A DNA stretch of 64,000 nucleotides, taken from the NCBI RefSeq assembly GCF_014054985.1, contig NZ_CP059569.1, positions 1,612,001 through 1,676,000 on the forward strand. Reading direction: 5' to 3'. The DNA comes from Kingella oralis (GTDB lineage Bacteria > Pseudomonadota > Gammaproteobacteria > Burkholderiales > Neisseriaceae). Positions 49,670-57,781 of the stretch are shown here, one piece after another. Position 1 is the stretch's first letter. Each line of letters begins with the position of its first letter. Made by a program: the position numbers and the translations under genes. The notes under the pieces are model-generated. The model was not told where the DNA came from, made no database searches, and saw only the letters and a program-made list of their open reading frames with translations.

Positions 49670-50893
49670 TCACAAAAACGCTTCATGCAACGGCTGCACG
49701 GTAACCATTTCCCCCGCCGCCAAATCGCCGCTCTCTTGCGGCAGGATGATGTAGGCATTGGCTTGGCTTACGCCGAGGATGCGGTGGGAATCTTGTTTAC
49801 CCGTGGGTGTGGCTTGCCATGTGCCGTCGCTGTTTTGGCTGATGATGGCGCGTTGGATGTCGGCGCGCCCTGCGGCTTTTTTCACGCTGCGGGTTAAGGC
49901 AGCCTGAAAACGCAAGGGCTGCGGAATCGGCGTTGCGCCTGCAATCTGCCACAGCGCGGCGCGGATAAACAAATCAAAGCCGACAAAGCCCGAAACGGGG
50001 TTGCCCGGCAAACCAAAATACCACGCGCTGCCCAGTTGCCCGAACACAAAGGGTTTGCCCGGTTTCATGGCGACTTTGTAGTGATGAATCGTGCCCACTT
50101 GGGCAACGGCTTGGCGCAAATAATCATAATCGCCCACGGATACGCCGCCCGATGTAATGACCACATCGCTGTCTGCGGCGGCTTGGTGCAACATTTGCAC
50201 GGTGGCAGCTAGGCTGTCGGGCAGTTTGCCCAAATCCACGATGTCGGCGGGGCAATCGCGCAGTTTGCTGCACAGCATAGGGCGGTTGCTGTCGTAGATT
50301 TGGTGCGCGGCGATGGGGCTGCCCGCTTCGGCAAGCTCGTTGCCTGTGGACAAGATGGCAACGCGCAATTTGCGCTGCACGGCAACGCTGCCGATGCCTT
50401 GCGCGGCAAGCAGCATCACATCGGCGTGGCGCAAAATACGCCCCGCGCTCAACACGGTTTGCCCCGCTTGGATTTCCTCGCCTGCATAGCGGATGTTGGC
50501 GGCGGCGGGCGCGTCTTGCTGCAACACAATGCAATCGCCCTCGCGGATTACGTTTTCTTGAATCACCACGGTGCTGCAACAAGCGGGCACGGTTGCGCCC
50601 GTCATGATGCGGATGCACTCGCCCGCTTTCAGGCTACCTGTAAATGGGCTACCCGCAGCGGATTCGCCCACAATGGTTAAACGGCTGTGCGCGGGCGTGG
50701 CTTGGGCAAGCGCGTAGCCATCCATGGCGGAAACGTTGCTGCCGGGGATAGCCAGCGGGGCGACAATGTCTTGCGCCAACACGCGCCCTGCGGCTTGGGC
50801 AAGCGGCAAGGTTTGGCTATCAAGAGCCAGCGGGCGGTTGGCGATGTGGGTTTGGATGATGGTTTGCAGTTCGGCGATGGGCGTGAGCGGCAT
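49670..50893 (-). CDS. moeA: Molybdopterin molybdenumtransferase MoeA
   Basis: MoeA inserts molybdenum into adenylylated molybdopterin. The 407-residue protein shows GSNVSAMDGYAL, RIMTGATVP, the motif TSGGVSVGDYDYLR and GLPGNPVSGFV, then a C-terminal domain. In-frame uptake sequences read as GSLKAG and RFQAAL. First gene of the leftward molybdenum cluster; no ModABC transporter is in the window. Confidence 0.95.
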   Translation of the reverse strand: MPLTPIAELQTIIQTHIANRPLALDSQTLPLAQAAGRVLAQDIVAPLAIPGSNVSAMDGYALAQATPAHSRLTIVGESAAGSPFTGSLKAGECIRIMTGATVPACCSTVVIQENVIREGDCIVLQQDAPAAANIRYAGEEIQAGQTVLSAGRILRHADVMLLAAQGIGSVAVQRKLRVAILSTGNELAEAGSPIAAHQIYDSNRPMLCSKLRDCPADIVDLGKLPDSLAATVQMLHQAAADSDVVITSGGVSVGDYDYLRQAVAQVGTIHHYKVAMKPGKPFVFGQLGSAWYFGLPGNPVSGFVGFDLFIRAALWQIAGATPIPQPLRFQAALTRSVKKAAGRADIQRAIISQNSDGTWQATPTGKQDSHRILGVSQANAYIILPQESGDLAAGEMVTVQPLHEAFL

Positions 50894-51015
50894 GGCTAGC
50901 TTTCGTTTTGATGTGTAAGGTTTTGTTAGGATTATAGTGGTTATGGCGGATGGACGGGGTAGTTATTTTGGGGAATTTTTGTAAAGGGTTTTGCCGCCCA
51001 TTGTGTAAACAATAA

Positions 51016-51053
51016 GGCAGCCTGAAAAGCCCAATTTCGCTTTTCAGGCTGCC
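51016..51053. terminator. Inverted kingDUS pair between moeA and the DUF4870 gene
   Basis: GGCAGCCTGAAAAGC and GCTTTTCAGGCTGCC form a 15-bp stem with a short loop, just after the DUF4870 stop on the minus strand. Confidence 0.55.
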
Positions 51054-51076
51054 TTTGGCGTGAATACAGGTTCTTT

Positions 51077-51538
51077 CTACTTAACCAAGCGCAGCGCAAA
51101 CGGATAGCGGTACGCCGTGCCTTTGCTGGCAGCAACGGCGGCAATAATGCACAACACAAAATTGGCAGCCAATACCAACCAAAACAGCAAAATGCCAATC
51201 AGCACAATCATCAACAAGCACGACACAAACACCGCCAGAATCACGGTAATTTGGAAATTCAACGCTTCTTTGGCTTGGTCGCACACAAAATCCTTGCCTG
51301 CTTTGTCTTTATTCATCAGCCAAAAAATCAGCGGCGGGATAAAACCGAAAAAGGGAGCCAGCAAATGCGCCAGCATGGCAACGTTTTTATCGTCTTGGCT
51401 GATGTCGCTGCTGCCTGTGTAAGGCTGCGATTGGGTGGCATCGCGCAAGGTTTGCTCGGCTTGCTGCAAGGCTTCTTGTGCGCCGCTGGGTTAGTTTTCA
51501 GGCTGCTTATCCAGGTTGGGTTGGTTAGGGTTTTCCAT
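51077..51538 (-). pseudogene. DUF4870-type membrane protein gene with in-frame stop
   Basis: From ATG 51538 the frame reads MENPNQPNLDKQPEN, then TAA (51491-51493), then continues in the same frame PSGAQEALQQAEQTL and a full DUF4870/Tic20-like membrane domain: NVAMLAHLLAPFFGFIPPLIFWL, FVSCLLMIVLIGILLFWLVLAANFV. The stop is directly next to an uptake sequence (read as KQPEN). AAGGAGATGTT precedes the ATG. Either the gene is broken, or translation restarts downstream (TTG 51469), or the base is an error; the main domain is intact. Confidence 0.65.
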
Positions 51539-51616
51539 AACATCTCCTTGTTTACAAAAAATAAAATAGCTTTCAGGCTGCCCTACCCTGCTCTATTGAA
51601 GCAGCCTGAAACGGGG

Positions 51617-52165
51617 TTACCAATGCGTGGTAAACGCTTCCACATCGGTGTTTTTCGGCTCGGCGCAGTTGGGTTTATCCGCCGTGCCAATCATAATCAA
51701 GCCGATGATTTTTTCTTGCTCGCTGCATTCAAATTCGCGTTGCAACACGGGCGAGTTCACCCACAAGCCTGTTATCCAAACATTATCAAAGCCTTGCGCT
51801 TGCGAAGCGAGCTGGATGGCATAGGCGGCGCAGGCGGCACTCATCTGCTGCTCCCATTCGGGCTTGCCTTCTTTTGGGCTGGCAATCACGGCAATCACCA
51901 GCGGGGCAAATTTGCCCACGCGCTCGGCTTTTTCCAGCGTTTTTTCGCCCATGTTGAGCGTAATCGCGGTTTCGCGTAAGGCAGCCTGAAAACGCTGTTT
52001 GCCCGCCTCGCTTTGGATAACGATAAACCGCCAAGGGGTGAGGTTGCCGTGGTCGGGCACTTGGCTGGCGGCTTGCAAAATGCTGTCCAGTTGCAATTCG
52101 TCGGGTGCGGGCGCGCGCAGGCTTTTGTTGGAACGGCGGGTGGTGAGCAGCTCTAAGGTATCCAT
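51617..52165 (-). CDS. Nitroreductase family protein (YdjA-like)
   Basis: A 182-residue FMN-dependent nitroreductase-fold protein. It has the N-terminal TTRRSNKSLRAPAPDELQL, the QVPDHGNLTPWRFIVIQ motif that contacts flavin, and late GLIMIGTADKP. It matches the YdjA subfamily, the smallest nitroreductases. The physiological substrate is unknown. ATG 52165 follows AAAAGGAAAAA; the upstream frame is intergenic. An uptake sequence is read as RFQAAL. Confidence 0.85.
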   Translation of the reverse strand: MDTLELLTTRRSNKSLRAPAPDELQLDSILQAASQVPDHGNLTPWRFIVIQSEAGKQRFQAALRETAITLNMGEKTLEKAERVGKFAPLVIAVIASPKEGKPEWEQQMSAACAAYAIQLASQAQGFDNVWITGLWVNSPVLQREFECSEQEKIIGLIMIGTADKPNCAEPKNTDVEAFTTHW

Positions 52166-52348
52166 GTTTTTCCTTTTCTGATGATGTGGAGGGGAAGCGC
52201 GATTATACGCGATTGATGGCTGGGGAGAGGCAGCCTGAAAAGCGGAATTTATTGAATGATGCGTGTTTGCCCGATTTGAAAACCTGTTTTCAGGCTGCCT
52301 GATGGCGAGATAAAGAGGCAGCCTGAAACGGCGCAAAACCTGCAACCG

Positions 52349-52426
52349 ATGGCGCGGCGACGGCTCGCCGACATATCTTTAATCAGCAAAATTATGTTTG
52401 GCGACAAGCCATCGTCGCGCCATTTT
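52349..52426 (+). repeat. Interspersed inverted-repeat element, copy 6 (short form)
   Basis: It runs from ATGGCGCGGCGACGGCTCGC to AAGCCATCGTCGCGCCATTTT, preceded by CTGCAACCG and flanked by uptake sequences. The arms pair over ~21 bp. Confidence 0.75.
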
Positions 52427-52471
52427 AAATTTCAGGCTGCCTCATAACAGCATTCAAAGGCAGCCTGAAAA

Positions 52472-54523
52472 TCATTCCGTATATCGCGCCAACAGCGTTT
52501 CTTGAATGCCCACCTCGTCGCCGTCCGCCACAATCCGCGTGTAGCTGCCGTCGCCGTGCATCTGCCAAGCCTTCACGTTGTCGCGCAACGCCAGCAGTAA
52601 GCCCTCTTCTATCACGCGCTGTTTGAGCGCGGGCGATTCAATCGGCGTGCAGGTTTCAATGCGGCTGAAAAAATTGCGCCCCATCCAATCCGCGCTGGAA
52701 ATAAACACGTTTTCCGCGCCATCGTTGTAAAAATAATAAACCCGCGCGTGTTCCAGCAGCCGCCCAATAATGGAGCGCACGCGGATGTTTTCCGACAGCC
52801 CCGCCACTTGTGGGCGCAAAGCGCACATGCCACGCACAATCAAATCAATCTGCACCCCCGCCGCGCTGGCGGCATACAACGCCTCTATCACTTGCGGCTC
52901 AATCAGCGAATTGAGCTTGGCGATAATCCGCGCAGGCTTGCCGTTTTTCGCGTTTTCGGTTTCGCGCGCGATGCTGTCCATAATCATTTTGTGCAGCGTG
53001 AACGGGCTTTGGTAGATTTTTTTCAGCTTGTTCGCCTGCCCCAAGCCGGTGATTTCCATAAATAGCGTGTTGATGTCGCGCGTTATCGCCGTGTTGGCGG
53101 TGAGCAAGCCGAAATCGGTGTAGATGCGCGATGTGCCTTGGTGATAATTGCCCGTGCCCAGATGCGCATAGGTTTTCAGGCTGCCTTGTTCGCGGCGAAT
53201 CACCAACGCCATTTTGGCGTGCACCTTGTAGCCAAACACGCCATAAACCACGTGCGCGCCCGCGTCTTCCAGCTTGGTTGCCCACGACACATTATTCGCT
53301 TCGTCAAAACGCGCCATCAATTCCACCACCACGGTAACTTGCTTGCCCGCCAGCGCCGCCGCCATCAAAGCGCGCGCCAGCTCGGAATGGCTACCCGTGC
53401 GGTAAATCGTCATCTTAATCGCCACCACATCAGGATCGCGCGTGGCATCGTTGATAAATTTCACAATCGGATCAAACGATTGATACGGATGGTGCAGCAA
53501 AATATCGCCCTTAGCGATTTCGTCCAACAGCGATGCCGATTTGCGCAACGCGCGCGGATATTGCGGCGTGAACGGCGCGAATTTCAAATCGGGACGGTTC
53601 ACCATATCGGGCACCGACATCAGCCGCACCAAATTCACAGGACCTTCCACTTGATACAACTCATTGCGCGTGAGCTTAAACTGTTCCAGCAAAAATTGGC
53701 TAATATAATCAGGACATTGGTCGGCAATTTCCAGCCGCACTCCGTCGCCAAAATCGCGGTCGCGCAATTCATTTTGCACCGCCGTGCGCAGGTTGCTCAA
53801 ATCATCGTTTTCCACCGTCAAATCGCTATCGCGCGTTAGGCGAAATTGATGGCAGCCTTTCACCGTCATGCCGCGAAACAGCTTGTACACATACTCATGC
53901 ACAATGGACGACAAAAACACAAAGCCGTCTTTGCCTTCGCAAATATTTTCAGGCAGCCGAATCGCACGCGGCAAAATGCGCGGCGCTTGCACGATTGCCA
54001 TGCCCGAAGCGCGTCCAAACGCATCTTTGCCATCCAATTCCACCACAAAATTCAACGATTTATTCAGCGGACGCGGAAACGGATGCGAGGCATCCAAGCC
54101 AATCGGCGTGAGAATCGGCAGCAGCTCGCGGTTGAAATAATCTTCAATCCATTCGCGCTGCGCGCTTGTCCACTGCTTGCGGCGGTAAAACACAATATTT
54201 TCCTCGGCAAGCGCGGGCAGCAATTCTTGGTTAAATATTTGATATTGCTCTTCAATAATCTTGTGCGCTTCTTGCGCCACCAGCGTGATGGTTTCGCTGG
54301 GCGTTTGTCCCGATTGGAACACTTGCGTGGGGTTGGCGCGTTGTTCACGGCGCAAATACGCCATGCGCACTTCAAAAAATTCGTCCAGATTGGACGACAC
54401 GATGCACAAAAAGCGCAGTCGTTCCAACAGCGGCACGCGCGGGTCTTGCGCTTGCGCCAACACGCGGCGGTTAAACGCCAACAGCGACAGTTCGCGGCAA
54501 AGAATGTGAGCAGATTGCGGCAT
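52472..54523 (-). CDS. ppk: Polyphosphate kinase 1
   Basis: PPK1 polymerises the terminal phosphate of ATP into polyphosphate. The 683-residue protein starts with the N-terminal domain signature RELSLLAFNRRVLAQA and SSNLDEFFEVRMA. It contains the phospho-histidine segment GYKVHAKMALVIRRE, the LGTGNYHQGTSRIYTDFGL stretch and ISSADWMGRNFFSRIE near the C-terminus. It is a complete, standard-length enzyme. Long plus-strand frames over it are shadows. Confidence 0.96.
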   Translation of the reverse strand: MPQSAHILCRELSLLAFNRRVLAQAQDPRVPLLERLRFLCIVSSNLDEFFEVRMAYLRREQRANPTQVFQSGQTPSETITLVAQEAHKIIEEQYQIFNQELLPALAEENIVFYRRKQWTSAQREWIEDYFNRELLPILTPIGLDASHPFPRPLNKSLNFVVELDGKDAFGRASGMAIVQAPRILPRAIRLPENICEGKDGFVFLSSIVHEYVYKLFRGMTVKGCHQFRLTRDSDLTVENDDLSNLRTAVQNELRDRDFGDGVRLEIADQCPDYISQFLLEQFKLTRNELYQVEGPVNLVRLMSVPDMVNRPDLKFAPFTPQYPRALRKSASLLDEIAKGDILLHHPYQSFDPIVKFINDATRDPDVVAIKMTIYRTGSHSELARALMAAALAGKQVTVVVELMARFDEANNVSWATKLEDAGAHVVYGVFGYKVHAKMALVIRREQGSLKTYAHLGTGNYHQGTSRIYTDFGLLTANTAITRDINTLFMEITGLGQANKLKKIYQSPFTLHKMIMDSIARETENAKNGKPARIIAKLNSLIEPQVIEALYAASAAGVQIDLIVRGMCALRPQVAGLSENIRVRSIIGRLLEHARVYYFYNDGAENVFISSADWMGRNFFSRIETCTPIESPALKQRVIEEGLLLALRDNVKAWQMHGDGSYTRIVADGDEVGIQETLLARYTE

Positions 54524-54578
54524 GGTTTATTCCTGGATGTTGGTGTGAATAATGGGTTGGATTATAACGCTTTTTGTG

Positions 54579-54619
54579 TTTCAGGCTGCCTCAACATTGC
54601 GGATTGAGGCAGCCTGAAA
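54579..54619. repeat. Inverted kingDUS pair upstream of ppk
   Basis: TTTCAGGCTGCCTCAA and TTGAGGCAGCCTGAAA form a 16-bp stem 56 bp before ppk, followed by a third copy at ~54634. Confidence 0.55.
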
Positions 54620-54649
54620 ATGAGCAAAGCGCGTTTCAGGCTGCACTCA

Positions 54650-54739
54650 ATGGAACGTCGGCGGCTCGCCGACAGCTTGTCAAACAGTCAAACCCTATTG
54701 AATACACCCTTCGGCGACAAGCCATCGCCGTTCCATTTT
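54650..54739 (+). repeat. Interspersed inverted-repeat element, copy 7
   Basis: It runs from ATGGAACGTCGGCGGCTCGC through AACAGTCAAACCCTATTGAA to AAGCCATCGCCGTTCCATTTT, between uptake sequences. No gene is seen in this ~260-bp gap. Confidence 0.78.
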
Positions 54740-54781
54740 AAGTTTCAGGCTGCCCTAACCCACAAGGCAGCCTGAAATCGC

Positions 54782-55408
54782 TTATTCAAAACATCGCTCA
54801 TACAACGGCAACAACGCCTGCACCTGCGCCACAATCCAAGCCACACTATCCACGCCGTCCAAATCATCGCGCTCAACGTGCTTGCCAATACAGAAAAAAT
54901 CATCCGCATCGCGTAGCGCCAACGCATTTTCAGGCTGCCTATTGAGCGGCGCATAATCCGCATACTCATCCTCGCTGCCGTGCCACACATCAAATTCGCC
55001 AAACGCGTCCGCATCCAAACCCGCCAGCCATTGGTTGTATTGCGGCAGCGCAATCGTGGAGCGGTCTGCCTTGTAGCAATGCCAATCCAGCGACACAGTC
55101 AAGCGGCGGCGATTCAACAAAATAGACAAAATCGCCGCATCGTTGGCGTGTTTGGCGTATTTAAAAAACGCAAAAAAATGCGCCCGCACCTGCCAGCCGT
55201 TGCACCAACGCTCAATATGCGGCGGCGCAAACTGCGGATTATCCCGTGCCAGCCGCTGTGCCACCTGCCCGATTACGCTTTGCCAATCCTGCCACGCCGC
55301 CTTGTAGTCCGCTTTCAGCTGCGGGATAGTTTCGGGCGCGTATTTTTTCAACTGCGCAAATTGGAAAAAAGGGCGGTTAAACAAATCACAATGGCGCGAT
55401 GTGAGCAT
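54782..55408 (-). CDS. HI_0552-like conserved protein
   Basis: A 208-residue soluble protein. It opens MLTSRHCDLFNRPFFQFAQLKKY and includes RWCNGWQVRAHFFAFFKYA and RRRLTVSLDWHCYKADRS, which recall the HI_0552 family of conserved hypotheticals known from Haemophilus and Neisseriaceae. There is no export signal. Role unknown. An uptake sequence is read as NRQPENAL near residue 165. ATG 55408 is chosen by similarity; the upstream frame is uptake DNA. Confidence 0.65.
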   Translation of the reverse strand: MLTSRHCDLFNRPFFQFAQLKKYAPETIPQLKADYKAAWQDWQSVIGQVAQRLARDNPQFAPPHIERWCNGWQVRAHFFAFFKYAKHANDAAILSILLNRRRLTVSLDWHCYKADRSTIALPQYNQWLAGLDADAFGEFDVWHGSEDEYADYAPLNRQPENALALRDADDFFCIGKHVERDDLDGVDSVAWIVAQVQALLPLYERCFE

Positions 55409-55444
55409 AAATCTATCCTTTGAGGCAGCCTGAAACGACAAATA

Positions 55445-55472
55445 CAAAAAAACCGCATCAAACAATGCGGTC
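55445..55472 (-). terminator. Rho-independent terminator after the tRNA cluster
   Basis: On the minus strand ACCGCAT / ATGCGGT stem with a six-base loop, then TTTTTTT, 9 bp beyond the tRNA-His 3' end. Confidence 0.88.
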
Positions 55473-55480
55473 TAAGATAA

Positions 55481-55557
55481 TGGGGTGGCTGATGGGGCTC
55501 GAACCCACGACAACCGGAATCACAATCCGGGGCTCTACCAACTGAGCTACAGCCACC
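55481..55557 (-). tRNA. tRNA-His (GTG)
   Basis: A full cloverleaf on the minus strand: acceptor GTGGCTG/CAGCCAC, anticodon loop with GTG, T-arm GGGTTCGAGCCC, encoded CCA and the extra 5' G (position -1) characteristic of tRNA-His. Confidence 0.95.
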
Positions 55558-55586
55558 ACTAGGAGAACAATGATGAACAAAATGAA

Positions 55587-55660
55587 CGCGCCCGACAGGA
55601 ATCGAACCTGTAACCCCCGACTTAGAAGGTCGGTGCTCTATCCAGTTGAGCTACGGGCAC
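55587..55660 (-). tRNA. tRNA-Arg (TCT)
   Basis: A minus-strand cloverleaf with acceptor GTGCCCG/CGGGCGC (one G-T pair), anticodon loop CTTCTAA with anticodon TCT, and T-arm AGGTTCGATTCCT. CCA is not encoded. Confidence 0.93.
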
Positions 55661-55682
55661 ATAAAACTATCGGACTAAATAA

Positions 55683-55760
55683 TGGTCGGGGCGGTGGGAT
55701 TCGAACTCACGACCCTCTGCTCCCAAAGCAGATGCGCTAACCGGGCTGCGCTACGCCCCG
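55683..55760 (-). tRNA. tRNA-Pro (TGG)
   Basis: A minus-strand cloverleaf with acceptor CGGGGCG/CGCCCCG, anticodon loop TTTGGGA with anticodon TGG, T-arm GAGTTCGAATCCC and encoded CCA. It is first in the Pro-Arg-His cluster, which is probably one transcript. Confidence 0.95.
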
Positions 55761-55980
55761 ACTGAAAGATGCGCATTATAGAAACAGGCACACACACAGT
55801 CAAGCAGCAAAACCATAATCCATCCAACCCGCCTTGTTTTTATTCAAAATATTTTTCAACGCCGTTTATTTGCCTCAACAAATCCGCCCATCATTTCCCG
55901 TATGCCGTCCAAATAATCGTATAATCGCGCCCGTTTCCATTTTCATTTTTGTTTCAAACAACCGCCCACGAGTGAACGCC

Positions 55981-57120
55981 ATGAAAATCTCCGCCCATTT
56001 TGACGCAGGCAGCATCATCGTAACCGACCTGTCCGACCCGTCGCACATCCGCTTGGCTTTGCGCCCCGACACCGCCGCCGACTTCAAACAATGGTTTTAT
56101 TTCCGCCTGCAAGGCGCGGCGTACACCCACTGCGTGATGCACTTTGAAAACGCCGCCGATGCCGCCTACCCCGAAGGCTGGGACGGCTACCAAGCCGTTG
56201 CCTCGTATGACCGCCAAAACTGGTTCCGCGTGCCCACGCAATACGAAAACGGCGAACTCATCATCAACCACACCCCGCTTGCCAACAGCATTTATTACGC
56301 CTACTTTGAACCTTATTCCAGCGAGCAGCATCTGAACCTGCTGGGCGAAGCGCAAGGCAGCGGCTTATGCCAAATTGAAGACTTGGGCAGCACGGTGCAA
56401 GGGCGCGACCTCAATCTTTTAACCATTGGCAACCAAGTGGACAGCGATTTGAAAATTTGGGTAATCGCGCGGCAGCACCCCGGCGAAACGATGGCAGAAT
56501 GGTTTATGGAAGGCTTTTTGTCGCGCCTGCTGGACCACCAAGACCCAACGGCGCGCAAATTGTTAGACAAAGCCACGTTCTATATTGTGCCAAATATGAA
56601 CCCCGATGGCGCGGCGTTAGGCAATTTGCGCACCAACGCAGCGGGCGCGAACCTGAACCGCGAATGGCAAAACCCCAGCGTGGCGCGCAGCCCCGAAGTG
56701 TTTTTTGTGCGCGAGAAAATGCACGAAACGGGCGTGGATGTGTTTTTGGATATTCACGGCGATGAAAGCATCCCTTATATTTTTGTGGCGGGAACGGAAG
56801 GCGTGCCGAACTACACCAGCCGCATCGCCGCGCTGGAAACGTTGTTTAAAACGGCTTTTCAGGCTGCCTCACCCGATTTCCAAACCGTGCACGGCTACGA
56901 GAAAGACCATTTCGGCGAAGCCAATTTAACCCTTGCCACCAACTATGTGGGCAACACCTTCGGCTGCTTGGCGTACACGCTGGAAATGCCGTTTAAAGAC
57001 AACGACAACCTGCCCGATGATGATTTTGGCTGGAATGGGCAACGCTCGCTGCGCTTGGGCGAAAGCATATTGAGCGCGGTGCTGGCGGTGGCGGAAGAAT
57101 TGCATCACGAGAGTGAATAA
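55981..57120 (+). CDS. M14 family zinc carboxypeptidase (CCP-like)
   Basis: A 379-residue protein with an N-terminal beta-sandwich-like domain followed by an M14 carboxypeptidase domain. Zinc ligands are His166 and Glu169 in RQHPGET and His259 in LDIHGDE; NPDGAALGNLRTNAAGANLNREW carries substrate-binding residues. This layout is that of the bacterial relatives of cytosolic carboxypeptidases (M14D). There is no signal peptide, so cytoplasmic. The substrate is unknown. ATG 55981 is preferred over upstream open frame because the protein then begins with the conserved MKISAHFDAGSI. Confidence 0.88.
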   Translation: MKISAHFDAGSIIVTDLSDPSHIRLALRPDTAADFKQWFYFRLQGAAYTHCVMHFENAADAAYPEGWDGYQAVASYDRQNWFRVPTQYENGELIINHTPLANSIYYAYFEPYSSEQHLNLLGEAQGSGLCQIEDLGSTVQGRDLNLLTIGNQVDSDLKIWVIARQHPGETMAEWFMEGFLSRLLDHQDPTARKLLDKATFYIVPNMNPDGAALGNLRTNAAGANLNREWQNPSVARSPEVFFVREKMHETGVDVFLDIHGDESIPYIFVAGTEGVPNYTSRIAALETLFKTAFQAASPDFQTVHGYEKDHFGEANLTLATNYVGNTFGCLAYTLEMPFKDNDNLPDDDFGWNGQRSLRLGESILSAVLAVAEELHHESE

Positions 57121-57129
57121 CGCGCGAAA

Positions 57130-57166
57130 GGCAGCCTGAAACGGCAAATCTCGTTTTCAGGCTGCC
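57130..57166. terminator. Inverted kingDUS pair after the carboxypeptidase
   Basis: GGCAGCCTGAAACGG and TCGTTTTCAGGCTGCC lie 13 bp apart, 9 bp past the stop. A likely terminator. Confidence 0.55.
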
Positions 57167-57188
57167 TCTGATAGAAGGAAAAACAGCT

Positions 57189-57587
57189 ATGCCACGCAAA
57201 CCCACCAAAGATGCCATTGTTATCGCCGTTATCTATTTGAGCTTCATGCTTTGGATGGCAGTAAGAGTATGGTTTGACGCGCAAACCAACGCAAACGTAA
57301 ACAAAATAAACATTCTACGAATTTTGCTTATGGGTGCGTCGGGATTTTTGTCCTTGTTATATGTGGATTGGGCGTTGCCACCGCAATTTACGCCGCTGCA
57401 TCGGTTATCGTGGTTCGGCAGAATCTGGCGCATTGTAGTTGCCGTGTTGGCAATTTTGATTGGCAGCGTATTTATTCTTGGCGGCTTGTTCCGCATTTGG
57501 CAACAACCCCCTACATCATCGTTGGTGTTTATGACTCTATCTACTGCCATATTGTATGTGGGCATCCGAATGCTGCGTGCGCGGTAA
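57189..57587 (+). CDS. Hypothetical membrane protein
   Basis: A 132-residue protein with four predicted membrane helices (IVIAVIYLSFMLWMAVRVWF; ILLMGASGFLSLLYVDWAL; IWRIVVAVLAILIGSVFIL; SSLVFMTLSTAILYVGIRML) and short loops. No family recognised. AGAAGGAAAAACAGCT precedes the ATG. It stands between the peptidase and ccsB, separated from both by uptake sequences. Confidence 0.65.
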   Translation: MPRKPTKDAIVIAVIYLSFMLWMAVRVWFDAQTNANVNKINILRILLMGASGFLSLLYVDWALPPQFTPLHRLSWFGRIWRIVVAVLAILIGSVFILGGLFRIWQQPPTSSLVFMTLSTAILYVGIRMLRAR

Positions 57588-57781
57588 TCCATCCGTTTTC
57601 AGGCTGCCTTTAAGCGGCTTGTTTAACCAATGCGCCCCCTAGAACACACAAACAAAAACCGCGCCGAAAACACCGTTTAACAAACCCATAGGCAGCCTGA
57701 AAACAAAAAATACGTTTCGGCAAAACCCCCTCCAACCCATTTTCAGGCTGCCCTCCGTTTAACCCCAAAACCACACAAACC

